This document shows, one piece after another, positions 8,722 to 15,665 of a DNA stretch of 42,429 nucleotides; positions within the stretch are counted from its first letter, which is position 1, and each line of letters starts with the position of its first letter. Position numbers and translations under genes: made by a program. This stretch comes from Acidobacteriaceae bacterium. Lineage in GTDB: Bacteria > Acidobacteriota > Terriglobia > Terriglobales > Acidobacteriaceae. Location of the stretch: positions 1-42,429 of the forward strand of contig JASHTS010000154.1 of NCBI GenBank assembly GCA_030040425.1. Reading direction: 5' to 3'. The notes under the pieces are model-generated. The model had not been told where the DNA came from. It searched no databases and was given only the letters and a program-made list of their open reading frames with translations.

Positions 8722-9348
8722 CTATTTTGCCGGCGCCGCGCTCTCCTTGAGAAAGTCCGCGCTGAGCGTGCCTTTCTGTTGCGCGACGGGCAGAAGCGTG
8801 GGATAGAACTGCACGAAGGTTGTGTCGACGGCGCCGTGCTGCAAATGGCAGGAGTAGCAGGGGGCGCGCGAAGGGATGAGCGTGCCGTTTGCGGCCGGCG
8901 AGTCGAAGTCAAAGAAAGCCCAGCCGCCGGGGAAACGCGCGGTGTCTTTGACGTGAACTTCGAGGCCCATGATCTCCGTGCCCTGGTAGTGCCCGGCCTG
9001 ATTGATGGAGCCTTTGTCCCGAGCCTCCCTCGCCTCGAGTACCAGGATGGTCTTGTCGGGCCATGTGCCTGTCGAAAGAAAGCTGCGGTAGGCCGGGGGG
9101 TTCACAAAGACGTTGTCGAACATCGTCATGTCGGCCGGCCTGGGCAGGTAGCTCATGTCGATGCCCGAGCTGAGATAGATCCACTCGCGGTAGTTGGCCG
9201 GGGGCAGCATGTCGCCGTTCTGCGCATAGGCCGGGGCCGCATCGGACGCGGCCGGGGTCGGCCGCGGCGGGGCGAAAGCATAGGCGGCGAGAATGGATGC
9301 CCCGGCCAGAGCGAGCACACCGGGCAAGTGAAGCGACCGGAGAGACAT
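8722..9348 (-). CDS. Cytochrome P460-like haem protein
   Basis: An exported protein of 208 residues. The N-terminus has a hydrophobic segment (residues 9-25) and then an Ala/Pro-rich linker, consistent with a signal peptide or anchor. The haem c motif is CYSCH (C164, C167, H168) in a context, APCYSCHLQHGAVDTTFVQFYP, characteristic of the cytochrome P460 family. Upstream, NYREWIYLSSGIDMSY and MFDNVFVNPPAYRSFL also fit that family. The start at 9348 is chosen because GGAGGTGCTTC lies directly upstream; the in-frame ATG at 9378 has no such site. P460 proteins oxidise hydroxylamine in nitrifiers, but many heterotrophs carry relatives of unknown role, so the substrate is open here. Confidence 0.85.
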   Translation of the reverse strand: MSLRSLHLPGVLALAGASILAAYAFAPPRPTPAASDAAPAYAQNGDMLPPANYREWIYLSSGIDMSYLPRPADMTMFDNVFVNPPAYRSFLSTGTWPDKTILVLEAREARDKGSINQAGHYQGTEIMGLEVHVKDTARFPGGWAFFDFDSPAANGTLIPSRAPCYSCHLQHGAVDTTFVQFYPTLLPVAQQKGTLSADFLKESAAPAK

Positions 9349-9369
9349 GAAGCACCTCCGCGGGGAGCC

Positions 9370-9401
9370 AGTTAGCAAGTCGGCAAGTCCGTGAGTCAGC
9401 G
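9370..9401 (+). repeat. Tandem octamer repeat, family B copy 2
   Basis: Units AGTTAGCA, AGTCGGCA, AGTCCGTG and AGTCAGCG lie between the end of the MCE gene and the ribosome binding site of the P460 gene, both on the minus strand. CTGACTCG at 9407-9414 is a short inverted match. If the two genes are co-transcribed, the repeat is in the intercistronic RNA. Confidence 0.72.
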
Positions 9402-9426
9402 CGGGTCTGACTCGATTGGAGCTCGT

Positions 9427-10503
9427 CTAAAACATCTTGAGGCGGATCACGAAGTATTTTTTGGGGTCGGCGCGGATGGCGTCGAGCAGGCCGCGGCTGG
9501 AGGTAAGGGTCTTATTCAGGTTGTCGTAGAGCTCGCGATTCTTGAAGAGCTGCCCCACCGTGCCCTGGCCCTGATCGACGTCTTTGAGGATGGAATCGAG
9601 GTTCGTGACCGTGTCCTCGAGTTTCGCAGCGAAGGCCGGATCCTTGACGAGCTTGCCCAGTGCGCCCTGGCCGGAGTTGATCTGTGCCACCAGTTCGTTG
9701 GTGTTCTTCACCGTCGCATTCAGGTTGTCATAGAGCGACTCGTCATGAAGCAGCTTGCCCATGGTGCCCTGGCCCTGGTTGAGCGCGGTGGTGATCTGGT
9801 TGAGCTTGTCCACGGCCGAGTCCAGGTGAGTATAGAGCGTATCGTCGCTGATGAGCTTGCCCGCTGTGCCCTTGCCTTGCGCCAGCGCCTGGGTGACGGT
9901 TTCCAGATTGGCGGCAATCGAACCGATATGGTTGGCAAGCTCGCGGTTGTTGATGAGCCGGCCGACGGTGCCGCGATCGGAGTTGATGGAATCGAGGGTC
10001 TGGTCAAGCTTGAGCAGGGTAGCCTGCACCTGCTGGATGGACTGCTGGCTGCTCTGAATCACGTCCTGGATGGTGGGCGCACCGACGGCTTTGATTTCGG
10101 CATTGTTCGCCGGGGGTGGGCCGGTGGCGTGGCTGGAGTCGATATCGACGTAGCTGTCGCCGAGAACGCCGGCCTGGGCGATCACGGCGGTCGAGTCCGT
10201 GTGCAGCCCTTTAAGGGATTCAGCGCCGACTTCCATGTCGACCTCAACGGGGAAGGGGTTGCGGCTGGGTACCACGCGAATGTGGCGGACATTGCCGATG
10301 GTTACGCCTTCGAGCGTAACCGGCGCGCCGTCTTTGAGGCCGGCCGCATTGGCAAAGTAAGAGCGAAGCCGGAGCCGCTTGGCAAAGAGCCCGCCGGTTG
10401 AGCCGGACATCAGAAAGATGAGCGCAACCAGCACGGCCATGGCGATCATGACCAATGCTCCCACCTTCAGTTCCGACCACTGAATCTCTTTGCGGGTTGG
10501 CAC
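9427..10503 (-). CDS. MCE/MlaD-family lipid-transport protein with C-terminal repeats
   Basis: A 358-residue membrane-anchored MCE protein. Residues 1-12 are cytoplasmic and ~14-33 form a transmembrane helix (VGALVMIAMAVLVALIFLMS). The MCE domain follows (about 38-125), with the hallmarks FANAAGLKDGAPVTLEGVTIGNV and the closing GVLGDSYVDI. After a linker, residues 177-346 are five tandem repeats of exactly 34 residues with the pattern QGTxGKLxxDxxLYxxL. Family members shuttle phospholipids or other lipids across the envelope as hexamers with an ABC permease (MlaE) and ATPase (MlaF). Neither partner gene is visible in this window. It lies between acpS and the P460 gene on the same strand. Confidence 0.9.
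   Translation of the reverse strand: MPTRKEIQWSELKVGALVMIAMAVLVALIFLMSGSTGGLFAKRLRLRSYFANAAGLKDGAPVTLEGVTIGNVRHIRVVPSRNPFPVEVDMEVGAESLKGLHTDSTAVIAQAGVLGDSYVDIDSSHATGPPPANNAEIKAVGAPTIQDVIQSSQQSIQQVQATLLKLDQTLDSINSDRGTVGRLINNRELANHIGSIAANLETVTQALAQGKGTAGKLISDDTLYTHLDSAVDKLNQITTALNQGQGTMGKLLHDESLYDNLNATVKNTNELVAQINSGQGALGKLVKDPAFAAKLEDTVTNLDSILKDVDQGQGTVGQLFKNRELYDNLNKTLTSSRGLLDAIRADPKKYFVIRLKMF
9466..9975 (-). repeat. Five tandem 34-residue protein repeats in the MCE protein
   Basis: Counted on the protein, units start at residues 177, 211, 245, 279 and 313 with RGTVG, KGTAG, QGTMG, QGALG and QGTVG. The period is exactly 34 (102 bases) and ends at residue 346. Conserved positions are G-x-L after the Gly-Thr, then LY..L and a hydrophobic heptad-like tail, suggesting helical or coiled-coil units that extend the MCE ring. 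Confidence 0.85.
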
Positions 10504-10651
10504 GTCGCTCCTCTGGCGAAAATGCGGCAGTTCAGGAAGGCGTTCAGGCCGAAGTGCGCCTGCCTTGCCTGCGTTCCAGCTCTGCGGCGCAGGCTTCCCG
10601 GTCTTGCTCCGAAAACGGCTCTAAGTCCGTTGATGCCTTGAGAATAGCAGA

Positions 10652-11035
10652 TTAGATGCCACCCTCAAGCAGCACGCTGGCCGCGGCCAGCGTTGCGGTA
10701 TGGGTGAGGCTCAATACTGCGCGGGCCACGCCCAGCCGGGCCGCACAATGCGCCGCGCTGCCATGAAATGCAATTCCCGGTCGGCCGCCAGGTTCGCGGA
10801 CAACCTCAATTTGAACCCAGTTTACGCCACGGCTCATGCCGGTTCCCAGCGCTTTGGCGGCGGCCTCTTTGGCGGCAAAACGGGCGGCAAAGCTTTCGGC
10901 GGCCGAACGCTTGCGCTGGCAGTAGTCCTGCTCCGCGCGCGTGAAGATGCGGTTGAGGAACCGGGCGCCGTAACGCTCGATCGATTGCTGGATGCGATCC
11001 ACTTCCACGAGGTCGATGCCGGAGCCGACGATCAT
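10652..11035 (-). CDS. acpS: Holo-[acyl-carrier-protein] synthase
   Basis: Transfers 4'-phosphopantetheine from CoA to acyl carrier protein, switching on fatty-acid synthesis. It is 127 residues, the usual AcpS size. The magnesium ligands are D8 (GSGIDLVEVDRI) and E57 in FAARFAAKEAAAKALG; LSLTHT near the C-terminus is the third family signature. The start ATG at 11035 gives MIVGSGIDLV, the canonical N-terminus. It is first of three minus-strand genes (acpS, MCE, P460), with 148 bases before the MCE start, so it may be a separate unit. Confidence 0.94.
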   Translation of the reverse strand: MIVGSGIDLVEVDRIQQSIERYGARFLNRIFTRAEQDYCQRKRSAAESFAARFAAKEAAAKALGTGMSRGVNWVQIEVVREPGGRPGIAFHGSAAHCAARLGVARAVLSLTHTATLAAASVLLEGGI

Positions 11036-11251
11036 GACTTTCTACGAGACTATAGCACCCGGGCACGGTTGGACTTGAAGCTTCCGATCGAGAGCCGAGG
11101 TTGGGTGTGCGCTGCCTCCAAATTACTCCGGAACGCGCCGGACGGGCCGGTTGCGGCCCAGGTGTCGCAAAACAAGACAGATCTCGTTCGAGCCCGGAAC
11201 AGCCATCAACCGGCGCGCTGGTTTTCCGATAAGCGCTTTGCGAGGTTCCAG

Positions 11252-11647
11252 ATGCAACGGATATATACAGCTATGGAAGAGATTTGCGCACCCTGGGCAA
11301 TGCAGTTGCGGGCGGTCTCGGCCGAGGAGCCGGCGCGGCTGCTGCAGTCCCTGACCGGGGCGATTATGGGCTGCGGCGGCTGGGTGCTCAGCCGGGGAAC
11401 GAACGACGCAGGCATCGTGAATCTGCTCTTTGAGTTCGAGCGCCAGGCGTGCATCGACATTTATAGCATTCTGATTGCCTCCGGCCTCGAACTGAGCCGA
11501 AGCGGACACATTCACTTTACGGAGCTGTGCCAGTGCACGCGCAGCCAGGAGCTCGATTGCGGGGCGGAGATTGCCAGCGTCGATCTCGAGATTCAGACCT
11601 TCCCGATCGAGACCATCTGCTGTGCGCCCGCGCCGGGGATCGCATAG
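11252..11647 (+). CDS. Small cysteine-containing protein of unknown function
   Basis: I do not recognise this 131-residue protein. It is soluble, with a hydrophobic middle (SLTGAIMGCGGWVLSRG, GIVNLLFEFERQACIDIYSILIASGLELS) and a cysteine-rich C-terminal half: LCQCTRSQELDCG and a final TICCAP. Natural residue composition favours this strand over the arginine-rich frames opposite. The open frame runs upstream to 10700 but overlaps acpS antisense, so ATG 11252 or ATG 11273 is the likely start. No strong ribosome binding site is seen; GAGGTTCC precedes the first. It is divergent from acpS and convergent with recG. Confidence 0.6.
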   Translation: MQRIYTAMEEICAPWAMQLRAVSAEEPARLLQSLTGAIMGCGGWVLSRGTNDAGIVNLLFEFERQACIDIYSILIASGLELSRSGHIHFTELCQCTRSQELDCGAEIASVDLEIQTFPIETICCAPAPGIA

Positions 11648-11713
11648 GAGCGAGAAGCGATTTTCGATCCGCCTGGGAAAACCGGCTTCCGCCGCGGCGC
11701 CAGGTTTCCGACT

Positions 11714-14047
11714 TTATCCCGCTTCCACAAGACCATAGCGCCGTTGCCAGGCCTCTTTGAGGTGCGTGCGCACGCGCGCGCGTTCGGCTTCCGTGGCTTC
11801 GCCGCCTGGTTCGGCGGCGAAGCGCGCTGCTTCCAGCTTGGCGAGCTCGAGCAGTTGGCGGTCGCGGACGAGGCTGGCGACGCGAAACTCCGGCAAGCCG
11901 GCCTGGCGCGTGCCGAAGATTTCGCCGGGTCCGCGGAGGGTCAGGTCGAGCTCGGCCAGCTCGAAGCCGTCCTGCGTGCGCACCATGGCGTTCAGGCGCT
12001 CTTCCGCGAGCGGTGAGATGCGCTCGCCTGTGAGCAGAATGCAGTAGCTCTTGGCGGCGCCGCGGCCCACGCGCCCGCGCAGTTGATGTAACTGGGCGAG
12101 TCCGAAGCGCTCCGCGTGCTCGATCACCATGACGGTGGCGTTGGGAACGTCGACGCCGACTTCAATGACGGTTGTGGAGACGAGCACGTCGATTTCGCCG
12201 CGCTGGAAGCGGCGCATGACGATTTCCTTCTCTTCGGCGTCGAGGCGGCCATGGAGCAAACCTACGCGCAGGCCGGCAAGCGGGCCGGTGCGCAGTTTTT
12301 CATGCATCTCGACTGCCGATTTGAGACCGGATTTTGCGGAGGGGTTGGCCTCCTGACGGCGATTCGGAAAGAGCTCCGGCGTTTCCGATCTCGAACGGAT
12401 TTTGCGACGCGATTTGTTGGCCTGGCTGATGCCCGCTCCGGTCTCAGAATCGAGACCGGGCGCACCCGGCCCTGAAGACAGACCGTCGTTATCGCGCGGA
12501 AAATCGAGCTCGGGCTGATCGTCTTTGGCTCCTTCGATGACGGGATAGACGACGTAGGCCTGGCGGCCTTGCGCCACCTGCTTCCGCACAAACTGCCACA
12601 CTTCATGGCTGCGCTCATCGGGAACGCGTCGGGTGAGGATGGGCGTGCGCCCCGGGGGCAGCTCATCGAGGATGCTCAGGTCGAGATCGCCGTAAAGCGA
12701 GAGTGCGAGGGTGCGCGGGATGGGCGTGGCCGTCATGACCAGCACGTCGGGCTCGGGACCTGCGGTCCCGTCGGGGCCGGGTTTCTTCATGAGCCGGAAG
12801 CGCTGAAGGACGCCGAAGCGGTGCTGCTCATCGACGACCACGAGGCCAAGGCGGTCGAACTCGACTTTTTCTTCAATGAGCGCGTGCGTGCCGATGACGA
12901 GCTGCGCCTGGCCGCGGTTGATGAGGCCGCGATTCAAGCGCTTGCGGTCGTCGTCGAGAGAGCCGGTGAGCAGCACAATGCGCGGCTTGCGCGAGGATTT
13001 CTCGAACAGCTTGCGCGCGGCGAGATAGTGCTGCGTGGCCAGAATCTCCGTGGGCGCCATGAGCGCGGCCTGGTAGCCGTTTTCCATGGCCACGATCATG
13101 GCCTGGAGCGCGACGATGGTTTTGCCCGAGCCCACATCGCCCTGGAGCAGGCGGCGCATGGGCGAGGGGGCGCGCATGTCGGCGACGATCTCGCCAAGGG
13201 CGCGCTTCTGCGCTGCGGTGGGATGAAAGGGAAGAACCTCGCGGATGGCTCCGCGCACTTTATCCGAGGTGGCGAAGGCGATGCCGGCGCGCTCTTTCAT
13301 GCGGCGGCGCTTGAGCTCCAGGCCGAGCTCGAGAAAAAAGAACTCCTCGAAGATGAGGCGGCGATGGGCGCGCGTGGAAAAGGATTGCAACTGCGGGAGA
13401 GGCGTGCCTTCGGGCGGGAAGTGGACTTCGCTGAGAGCGGTTTCGCGGCCGGGAAGCTCGAGGCGGTTGAGGAGGGCGTGGGGCAGGCACTCAGGAACGG
13501 CGCCGCCGACGGATTCGAGCAGGTTGAAAATGACTTTGCGCTGCCAACGCGAGGCGAGCTGTCTGCCGCCGAGCGACTCGTAGACCGGGGTGATGCGGCC
13601 CACTTCGAGAAGGCGAGTTTCGGCGTCGGCGGTTGCGTCAGGCAGAATTTCGAACTGCGGCTGAATCATCTTGAGATTGCTCGACGAGCGTGAGGGCTCG
13701 ACCTTGCCGTAGACGGCAACGGTTTGGCCGGCCAGAAATTTGCCGTTGAGATACGGCGCGTGGAACCAGATGCACTTGAGGGCTCGACGGCCCTGGCCGA
13801 GGGTGAGCTCGAAGAGCGGCGCGCGGCGCGTGCGCAGCAGCGCGGAGCCGCGGACTTCGGCGATGACGCTGACGGTTTCGCCAGGCTGGAGTTCGTCGAG
13901 CGGGCGCGGGTTCTGGCGGTCTTCATAACGGAAGGGCAAGTGATAGAGCAGGTCCTCGGCGGTGGCGATGCCTTTGAGCGCGAGCATCTCCGCCAGGCGC
14001 GGGCCCACGCCGCGCACGAATTGCACTTGATCACTGAGGCCGGGCAC
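11714..14047 (-). CDS. recG: ATP-dependent DNA helicase RecG
   Basis: A branch-migration helicase that reverses stalled replication forks and processes Holliday junctions, 777 residues. The N-terminal wedge domain includes LSDQVQFVRGVGPRLAEMLALKG. Walker A is LLQGDVGSGKT (residues 300-310) and motif II is DEQH (406-409). MTATPIPRTLALSLYGDLD is motif III with its flank. Motifs V and VI are TTVIEVGVDVPNA and QLRGRVGRG. Residues ~509-575, between YPVIEG and the next helicase segment, form a charged low-complexity insertion (PELDFPRDND, KSRRKIRSRSE) far longer than the short linker in the E. coli enzyme. The start ATG at 14047 gives a canonical N-terminus. Confidence 0.95.
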   Translation of the reverse strand: MPGLSDQVQFVRGVGPRLAEMLALKGIATAEDLLYHLPFRYEDRQNPRPLDELQPGETVSVIAEVRGSALLRTRRAPLFELTLGQGRRALKCIWFHAPYLNGKFLAGQTVAVYGKVEPSRSSSNLKMIQPQFEILPDATADAETRLLEVGRITPVYESLGGRQLASRWQRKVIFNLLESVGGAVPECLPHALLNRLELPGRETALSEVHFPPEGTPLPQLQSFSTRAHRRLIFEEFFFLELGLELKRRRMKERAGIAFATSDKVRGAIREVLPFHPTAAQKRALGEIVADMRAPSPMRRLLQGDVGSGKTIVALQAMIVAMENGYQAALMAPTEILATQHYLAARKLFEKSSRKPRIVLLTGSLDDDRKRLNRGLINRGQAQLVIGTHALIEEKVEFDRLGLVVVDEQHRFGVLQRFRLMKKPGPDGTAGPEPDVLVMTATPIPRTLALSLYGDLDLSILDELPPGRTPILTRRVPDERSHEVWQFVRKQVAQGRQAYVVYPVIEGAKDDQPELDFPRDNDGLSSGPGAPGLDSETGAGISQANKSRRKIRSRSETPELFPNRRQEANPSAKSGLKSAVEMHEKLRTGPLAGLRVGLLHGRLDAEEKEIVMRRFQRGEIDVLVSTTVIEVGVDVPNATVMVIEHAERFGLAQLHQLRGRVGRGAAKSYCILLTGERISPLAEERLNAMVRTQDGFELAELDLTLRGPGEIFGTRQAGLPEFRVASLVRDRQLLELAKLEAARFAAEPGGEATEAERARVRTHLKEAWQRRYGLVEAG

Positions 14048-14083
14048 AACACGATGCTACAACTGCGCATCGGGCCGCAGCGA

Positions 14084-14113
14084 GGGATCAGGTTTCAGGG
14101 ATCAGGGGTCAGG
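14084..14113 (+). repeat. G-rich heptamer repeat, family C
   Basis: GGGATCAGG, TTTCAGG, GATCAGG and GGTCAGG units run in near-tandem in the short gap between the divergent recG and Gfo/Idh genes. Related units are at 30322-30339, inverted at 30706-30738, and at 37352-37390. Confidence 0.65.
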
Positions 14114-14192
14114 CTTCGCCTTGGAGGTTCTTGAGGAGTTTTTCCGTGTATGGTTATAGGCGGTGAAAACTGACATGGGAAGTGGGGTTGCG

Positions 14193-15545
14193 ATGCAGGG
14201 ATTCAATCGCCGGGAGTTTTTGAGAGTAGCGGGAGTCGCGTCGGCAAGCGCGGTGCTGGCGGGGAGGGTGCGTGGGCTGGAAGCCGCCCAGGAAGAGCCG
14301 GCGGGGCCGGTTGCGGCCAACGATCATATCCAGATTGCGCTGATTGGCGCGGGCGGGCAGGGGCAGTATGATACCAGCGTGGCCGTGCAGGTGCCGGGGG
14401 TGAAACTCGTCGCCGTCGCCGACTGCTATGACGGACGGCTTGCGCATTCGAAGGAAGTGTGGGGCGAGGACATTCAAACCACGCGCGACTACCGCGAAAT
14501 TCTGGCGCGCAAGGATGTCAATGCAGTGATCGTGGGCACGCCGGACCACTGGCATAAACAAGTCTCGGTGGACGCGATGCAGGCGGGCAAGGACGTCTAC
14601 TGCGAGAAGCCGATGATTCATCTCTATACCGACGGGCCGGAGATGATTGAAGCGTCGCAGGCAACAGGGCGCATTCTCCAGATCGGCAGCCAGCGCGTGA
14701 GCTCGATGGTTTATGAGAAGGCACGGGACCTGCTCGCAGCGGGCGTCATCGGCAAGTTGAACATGGTGACCGCGCACTGGGACCGCAACTCGGCCATCGG
14801 TGCGTGGGACTACACCGTGCCCCTCGACGCCTCGCCCGAGACCTGCGACTGGGAGCGGTTCCTGGGGACGGCACCCAAAATACCGTGGAGCGCGGAGCAG
14901 TTCTTCCAATGGCGAAAGTGGAAGGCCTACGGGAGCGGCGTGGCCGGCGACCTGTTTGTGCATCTGTTCAGCGGCACGCACTTCATCACCGGATCGAAGG
15001 GACCCACGCGGGGCATGGCCACGGGCGGATTGCGCTTCTGGAAGGATGGGCGTGATGTGCCCGACGTGATGCTGGGGCTGTTCGATTATCCCGAAGGGTT
15101 CAACCTGAGCCTGCGCGTGAATTTTGTGGACGGCGGCGAAGAGAGCGAGGGGCTGATCTTTACCGGCGACGAGGGGACGATGGAGATTGCCGGCAATGCG
15201 GTGAGTGTGAACCGTGTGCCGCGTGAGAAGGAGCCGGGGTACACGATCGGCACGTTCACCGAAGCGATGCAGAAGCGGATTCTGGCGGAGTATCGGGCGA
15301 AGTATCCGGTGACGCATCCGGTGGGTGCGCCGGCGCCGGGCTACGAGAAGTACGAAGCGCCGGCAGGTTACAGCGACAGCTATGACCACTTCCGGAATTT
15401 TTTTGCCGCGGTGCGGTCGCGCCAACCGGTGGTAGAAGACGCGGTGTTCGGTTTCCGCGCGGCGGGCGCGGCGCTGTTGAGCAACATGAGTATGGAGCGG
15501 GGCGCAGTGGTGGAGTGGGATGCGGAGACGATGAAGCTGGCATGA
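14193..15545 (+). CDS. Tat-exported Gfo/Idh/MocA-family oxidoreductase
   Basis: NAD(P)-dependent sugar or glycoside oxidoreductase of about 450 residues. The N-terminus has a twin-arginine signal (FNRREFLRVAGVASASAVLAG), so folded, cofactor-loaded export is expected. The Rossmann motif is IALIGAGGQGQYDTSVA, and the family lysine is in DVYCEKPM, followed by EASQATGRILQIGSQ. The start is uncertain: GTG 14163, ATG 14175 and ATG 14193 are in frame. I favour 14193, which places the twin arginines near the N-terminus. Secreted members in Acidobacteria and Planctomycetes are numerous and mostly uncharacterised; some relatives (GH109) cleave glycosides through NAD redox chemistry. The substrate is unknown. 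Confidence 0.88.
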   Translation: MQGFNRREFLRVAGVASASAVLAGRVRGLEAAQEEPAGPVAANDHIQIALIGAGGQGQYDTSVAVQVPGVKLVAVADCYDGRLAHSKEVWGEDIQTTRDYREILARKDVNAVIVGTPDHWHKQVSVDAMQAGKDVYCEKPMIHLYTDGPEMIEASQATGRILQIGSQRVSSMVYEKARDLLAAGVIGKLNMVTAHWDRNSAIGAWDYTVPLDASPETCDWERFLGTAPKIPWSAEQFFQWRKWKAYGSGVAGDLFVHLFSGTHFITGSKGPTRGMATGGLRFWKDGRDVPDVMLGLFDYPEGFNLSLRVNFVDGGEESEGLIFTGDEGTMEIAGNAVSVNRVPREKEPGYTIGTFTEAMQKRILAEYRAKYPVTHPVGAPAPGYEKYEAPAGYSDSYDHFRNFFAAVRSRQPVVEDAVFGFRAAGAALLSNMSMERGAVVEWDAETMKLA

Positions 15546-15555
15546 CGGGTTGTGT

Positions 15556-15600
15556 TTTCCCACCCGTCCCGCACACTACGCGGCAAGGATGGGCAACGAG
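15556..15600 (+). repeat. Dispersed palindrome, family A copy 2 (diverged)
   Basis: TTTCCCACCCGTCCCGC, then a short spacer, then GCGGCAAGGATGGGCAACG. The outer parts match the other copies (TTCCCACCC and AAGGATGGGCAAC), but the inner stem is altered. It sits ten bases after the stop of the Gfo/Idh gene, between convergent genes, where it could act as a terminator-like hairpin. Confidence 0.65.
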
Positions 15601-15665
15601 AGATGGCGCCCCTCGTCTCAAAATCGATACCGCGGGAGCACTCAGAATTTTGGCTGGTACAAGGT

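Noticed and set aside
8282..9401. CRISPR array suggested by short regular repeats
   Set aside because: The units are 8 bases in direct tandem without unique spacers, and no cas gene is present.
9391..10401. Open frame of 336 codons on the plus strand opposite the MCE gene
   Set aside because: Its regular Leu/Val/Gly pattern mirrors the 34-residue repeats of the MCE protein on the other strand. No start signal or family.
12569..13693. Open frame of 374 codons on the plus strand opposite recG
   Set aside because: Shadow of recG with biased composition and no recognisable fold.
15046..15060. Further copy of the family A palindrome inside the Gfo/Idh gene
   Set aside because: Only GGAAGGATGGGCG matches; there is no left arm, and the protein there (FWKDGRDVPD) reads as normal family sequence.
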